This document shows positions 5,952 through 8,736 of a stretch of DNA of 8,736 nt, one piece after another. The translations under genes were made by a program, and so were the position numbers. The stretch is taken from positions 1 to 8,736 of the forward strand of contig CAZNYR010000130.1 in the NCBI GenBank assembly GCA_964577275.1. The letters are read 5' to 3'. Each line of letters starts with the position of its first letter. The stretch's first letter is position 1. A model generated the notes under the pieces. It did no database searches and was not told the DNA's origin. It worked only from the letters and a program-made list of their open reading frames with translations. The stretch comes from UBA2561 sp964577275 (lineage in GTDB: Bacteria; Bacteroidota; Bacteroidia; Cytophagales; Thermoflexibacteraceae).

Positions 5952-7838
5952 ATGAAAAAAACGAAATATATTTTTCTTTTATTTTTGGTAATTTATTCAT
6001 TTTCAGAGTCTTTTGCCCAGATTGAAAAGGGCGCACGTGTCGAACTCAAGAGCGGTTCGAGCAAGCTCGAAGGCAAAATCCTTGAGCAAGAAAAAGTACG
6101 TATCGTGGTGCGTGATTCGGTTCGGCAACTCTTTTTTAAGCAAGATTTTACCCAAATGTATTGTGATAGTGCTGTTCAGTTTTTAGACCGAAACGACATC
6201 AATGCCTACGGACGTATCAGCCTGATAGACAGGGATAGTACGGTACTTCGGAGCGATACACTTATTTATGATGGCGACCGAAAATTTGCACAAATGCGCG
6301 GAAATGTCATCATGTTAGATAAAGACCGAACCGTAACGACTGAAAAATTAGATTATAATATGCGTACCAAAATTGCCTATTATTTTGAGGGCGGCACTGT
6401 TCGAGATACCGCAGGAACGGTATTGGTCAGCAAGAAAGGATATTATAATACCCAAACTAAAATTGTACATTTCAAAGAAGATGTAGTTTATCACAGTCCT
6501 GATACTCATTTAATGTCCGATTCTTTGACCTATGATACACAGAAAAGTCTTGTTTTTTTCAATGCGCCCACCAGAATCACGACACGCGATGGATTCGTAC
6601 AAACCTCTGGCGGTCAATATAATACGATGCTGGGAACGTCTGTTTTTGAGGGGCGTTCCAAAATTGAAACTTCCGAGTATATTATCACGGGCGATACGGT
6701 GGATTACGATAAGGTTTTGGAAAAAGGCGTGGCGCAAGGCAATGTCGATTTTTATCTAAAAAAAGACCGCATCACGATTCGGGGCGATTATGGCAAGCAT
6801 GATGGCGTGGCAGGCAAATCTGAAGTTTTTGGGCATGGTTTGATGATTAAACCCGATGATAATCAGTTAGATACCTTGTATTTGGCGGCAGATACGCTAG
6901 TGGCTTATACGGATAGCACCGAAAACCGTGAGTTGGTGGCATATTCGAGAGTAAAATTATATCGTGCTGATTTTCAGGCTACTTGTGATTCGATGCGGTA
7001 TGATTCCTTGATTCGATTTTATAAAAATCCTATTTTGTGGGCGGATAAATCCCAGATGATTGCCGAAAAAATTGATATTGCCGTAGATGAAAATAATCAA
7101 CTTGATAGCCTGAATTTGCACGCCAAAGCCTTCATTATTTCGCAGGATACCTTACTGAATTTCAATCAGATAAAAGGAAAACACGTCGCCGCCAAATTCC
7201 ACGAAAATAAGCTACAAAAAATCTGGGTCAATGGTAATGGCGAAAGTGTATTTCATGTATTGGAAAATGATACGCTTTTGAGGGGCTTGAATCGGATTCG
7301 GTGTGCGGATATGATTATGAAATTTTCCGAAATAGAAAAAAATAAATTGCAAGAAGTATTATTTCTCAATCAGCCCGAAGGCAAATTTATTCCGCCTCAA
7401 CTTTTGGAACAAAAATATCGTTTTTTGGATAATTTTGAATGGCGCATTCAGGATAGACCCGAAAAAAATGCGGTATTGGGCATTTATTCGACCGAAGATT
7501 TCCCGATTCCAGCATGGCAACGCTCCGAAGTGATTGCCGATGCGGGGTTTCGGGTGTTGATGAAAAATAATCGCTTGCTTTTTTACAAAAATCCATGCCA
7601 ACCCAAAAATATCCAAGCCCAATTCATTGTGCGTGTGTATCCGAAAAACCTCAAAGATTTGCCGATTGAACGCCGTGCGGAGGGTTTTGCTGATTTAAGT
7701 TTTGATTTTCCTGCCCAAAATATAGAAAATCAAACGGCAAATTATGAACTGCAACTACCTGATTTTGAGATACAAAAAATTATTACGGGACGAAAACGCA
7801 AAGACCAAGAAGAGATTTCGATTTATGAACTGAAATAG
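5952..7838 (+). CDS. OstA/LptA-like LPS transport protein with an extra C-terminal domain
   Basis: An exported protein expected in the periplasm, where OstA/LptA proteins bridge inner and outer membrane for lipopolysaccharide transport. The 628 residues begin with a signal peptide (MKKTKYIFLL, hydrophobic core, likely cut after SESFA at 22). From about 30 to 480 runs a chain of LptA-type beta repeats, marked by recurring D-(T/S)-(L/V/M)-x-Y-D units (SDTLIYD, SDSLTYD, GDTVDYD, CDSMRYD). The usual OstA end is seen at QPEGKFIPP and LDNFEWRIQDRP (474-503). Residues about 523-628 form an additional domain (SEVIADAGFRVLMKNN, then FYKNPC, YPKNLKDLPIERR, LPDFEIQKIITG). I remember this pattern from the C-termini of membrane glycosyltransferases. 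ATG 5952 is chosen over the upstream TTG because it opens the signal peptide. Confidence 0.85.
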   Translation: MKKTKYIFLLFLVIYSFSESFAQIEKGARVELKSGSSKLEGKILEQEKVRIVVRDSVRQLFFKQDFTQMYCDSAVQFLDRNDINAYGRISLIDRDSTVLRSDTLIYDGDRKFAQMRGNVIMLDKDRTVTTEKLDYNMRTKIAYYFEGGTVRDTAGTVLVSKKGYYNTQTKIVHFKEDVVYHSPDTHLMSDSLTYDTQKSLVFFNAPTRITTRDGFVQTSGGQYNTMLGTSVFEGRSKIETSEYIITGDTVDYDKVLEKGVAQGNVDFYLKKDRITIRGDYGKHDGVAGKSEVFGHGLMIKPDDNQLDTLYLAADTLVAYTDSTENRELVAYSRVKLYRADFQATCDSMRYDSLIRFYKNPILWADKSQMIAEKIDIAVDENNQLDSLNLHAKAFIISQDTLLNFNQIKGKHVAAKFHENKLQKIWVNGNGESVFHVLENDTLLRGLNRIRCADMIMKFSEIEKNKLQEVLFLNQPEGKFIPPQLLEQKYRFLDNFEWRIQDRPEKNAVLGIYSTEDFPIPAWQRSEVIADAGFRVLMKNNRLLFYKNPCQPKNIQAQFIVRVYPKNLKDLPIERRAEGFADLSFDFPAQNIENQTANYELQLPDFEIQKIITGRKRKDQEEISIYELK

Positions 7839-7839
7839 C

Positions 7840-7876
7840 AAAAAAAATCCGCAATCGACTTTCGTAGGTTGCGGAT
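7840..7876 (-). terminator. Intrinsic terminator of the T9SS-protein gene
   Basis: On the minus strand an 8-bp perfect stem (7869-7876 with 7847-7854, ATCCGCAA/TTGCGGAT) with further partial pairing in the loop is followed by eight T (complement of the A-run at 7840-7847). It lies 28 nt after the stop of the minus-strand gene at 7905. On the plus strand no T-run follows, so it works mainly for the minus-strand gene. It may still slow plus-strand transcription from the OstA gene. Confidence 0.8.
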
Positions 7877-7904
7877 AATCATGAATAAATCATACGTAAA
7901 AATG

Positions 7905-8333
7905 TTAATGTTTTACCAAAAATTTTCGAGTAACCACATTTTCGCCATTAATCGAGAGCGTATAAAAATACATTCCTGAAACGTACTCTCGGACGGGAAT
8001 GCTCAATTTTTCGGCATGAGCATCCAACTCAAAAATAGCGATTTCTTTGCCTAATACATTACGCAAAATAATTTTTGCTTTTGCTTGATTATCAGTAAGT
8101 TGATAATTAAAAGCGACAAATTCTGCGGCAGGATTAGGATAGATTTTGGAAATCCGCAGGGCTTGACTTTCAAATAACAAATTATCATCTCTGAACGTCT
8201 GGAAATCAGTATCAAATTTCGGTTCGTTTTGTGGGGCAATCATCCTCGGACTGACTTTGGTGTGAGCTTGAATATCGCCTAAACTCCCGAAAGTCAGCAT
8301 CATAAAAATAAAAAGTTGTAATTTTGTTGGCAT
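7905..8333 (-). CDS. Small exported protein consisting mainly of a T9SS type A sorting domain
   Basis: The 142-residue product starts with a signal peptide (MPTKLQLFIFMMLTFGSLGDIQA, likely cut near residue 23). A polar linker of about 35 residues follows, and the rest (about 61-142) is a type IX secretion C-terminal sorting domain. Visible landmarks are ISKIYPNPAAEF (61-72), the AKIILRNVLGKEI strand pair (86-98), REYVSGMYFYTLSING (115-130) and the final basic TRKFLVKH. Such domains direct cargo through the outer membrane to the cell surface and are normally attached to large enzymes or adhesins. Here almost no cargo is present. The gene is complete, has its own terminator, and converges with the OstA gene. 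It could be a stand-alone conserved small protein or a relic of a longer one. Confidence 0.85.
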   Translation of the reverse strand: MPTKLQLFIFMMLTFGSLGDIQAHTKVSPRMIAPQNEPKFDTDFQTFRDDNLLFESQALRISKIYPNPAAEFVAFNYQLTDNQAKAKIILRNVLGKEIAIFELDAHAEKLSIPVREYVSGMYFYTLSINGENVVTRKFLVKH

Positions 8334-8390
8334 AATATGTTAAAAATTTAATCAGTTTTTTAGGTACAACAAAAAAGGGTTATCTATTAA

Positions 8391-8418
8391 CAAAAGATAC
8401 GCCTCTGAAAGACACAAT
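8391..8418 (-). promoter_or_regulatory. Possible promoter of the T9SS-protein gene
   Basis: On the minus strand TATCTTTTG (8391-8399) resembles the Bacteroidota -7 box TAnnTTTG with one extra T. A TTG (8415-8417) lies 15 bases upstream. Spacing is shorter than usual and the match is imperfect. It would give a leader of roughly 50 nt. Confidence 0.25.
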
Positions 8419-8652
8419 GTTACTTAATATATTAATTTTAATGGATTTTAACCTTATTTTTCAAGTTTTTTTGTAAGGAAGTTGAATTTTTATTGCAAAA
8501 ATGCAATTTTTTCTATTAATACTACTACTATTACTGTTTTTTATTTTGATTTTATTTGACGAAACGATTTTTTGCGTATCAGCTAAATTTTATCCTTCCT
8601 TTTTTCAGATTGAACCTGCGTGCTACTTTCATTTCAGACAAAAATAACACTG

Positions 8653-8693
8653 TTGAGGTTGCTTATCGGAAAAATTTAAATTGAGGTTGTTTA
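8653..8693. repeat. Short direct repeat, 28-bp period
   Basis: TTGAGGTTGCTTA (8653-8665) and TTGAGGTTGTTTA (8681-8693) differ at one position. A 10-bp palindrome AATTTAAATT (8673-8682) lies between and overlaps the second copy. Function is unknown. Confidence 0.5.
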
Positions 8694-8736
8694 AAAAGTC
8701 GCTCTTAAAAAGAGAAGAATGAATGCGATATAATGC

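Larger units (their letters stand above)
8334..8736. other. Gene-free right end, 403 bp, very AT-rich
   Basis: No reading frame here has coding character. Visible elements are the possible promoter near 8391-8418, and a small hairpin ATTGCA/TGCAAT (8492-8497 and 8502-8507) followed by six T. There is also a short TAC-type run (about 8518-8534). At the end a near-identical direct repeat occurs (8653-8665 and 8681-8693, 12 of 13), then a 5-bp hairpin CTCTT/AAGAG (8702-8714). The last 80 bases may be the start of another feature cut off by the window. Confidence 0.55.

Noticed and set aside
8492..8512. Hairpin ATTGCA/TGCAAT plus six T as a plus-strand terminator
   Set aside because: There is no plus-strand gene before it, and the stem is short with only two G-C pairs.
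1..8736. CRISPR arrays, tRNA or rRNA genes, complete defence system
   Set aside because: No regularly spaced repeats, no cloverleaf or rRNA sequence seen. The only defence gene is an inactivated Type ISP remnant.

Overview
The window looks like an AT-rich draft contig of a Bacteroidota bacterium, probably a Cytophagales-like lineage. Four things support this. There is a type IX secretion (T9SS) sorting domain. There is a BT_3928-type DoxX/MauE-like membrane protein. The OstA/LptA-like protein is of the long Bacteroidota form. Ribosome-binding sites are weak or absent, and the one convincing promoter element matches the Bacteroidota -7 box TAnnTTTG. The species cannot be named from the sequence alone.

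Layout, left to right. (1) Positions 4-1278 hold an apparently intact IS5-family insertion sequence with a full DDE transposase. It has 17-bp imperfect inverted repeats and a TTAA/TAA target duplication. (2) The IS has landed inside a Type ISP restriction-modification gene. Only the C-terminal specificity part remains (1279-2386), and it also carries a frameshift near 1690 and a 10-N assembly gap. The helicase and methyltransferase parts would lie left of the window. (3) A 99-bp convergent spacer (2387-2485) contains a strong 14-bp-arm palindrome. It is flanked by two near-identical copies of the ISP gene's 3' tail. (4) A minus-strand cluster runs from 5712 down to 2486: BT_3928-like redox-associated membrane protein, a DppB/OppB-type ABC permease, shikimate kinase (aroK), and a small unrecognised helical protein. 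Gaps are 25, 66 and 16 nt, which suggests an operon. (5) Diverging from it, 5952-7838 encodes a secreted OstA/LptA-like protein of the LPS transport system. It carries an unusual extra C-terminal domain of about 100 residues. (6) A convergent minus-strand gene (7905-8333) encodes a tiny exported protein that is almost only a T9SS sorting domain, followed by a good intrinsic terminator. (7) The last 400 bases hold no gene that I can support.

The chromosomal part is mostly envelope and housekeeping genes (LPS transport, T9SS cargo, aromatic amino acid synthesis, peptide-type ABC permease). The left part is an inactivated defence gene broken by a transposon. I do not see a complete new defence or mobile system. 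The most unusual points are the OstA fusion, the palindrome between duplicated gene tails, and the stand-alone T9SS domain protein.
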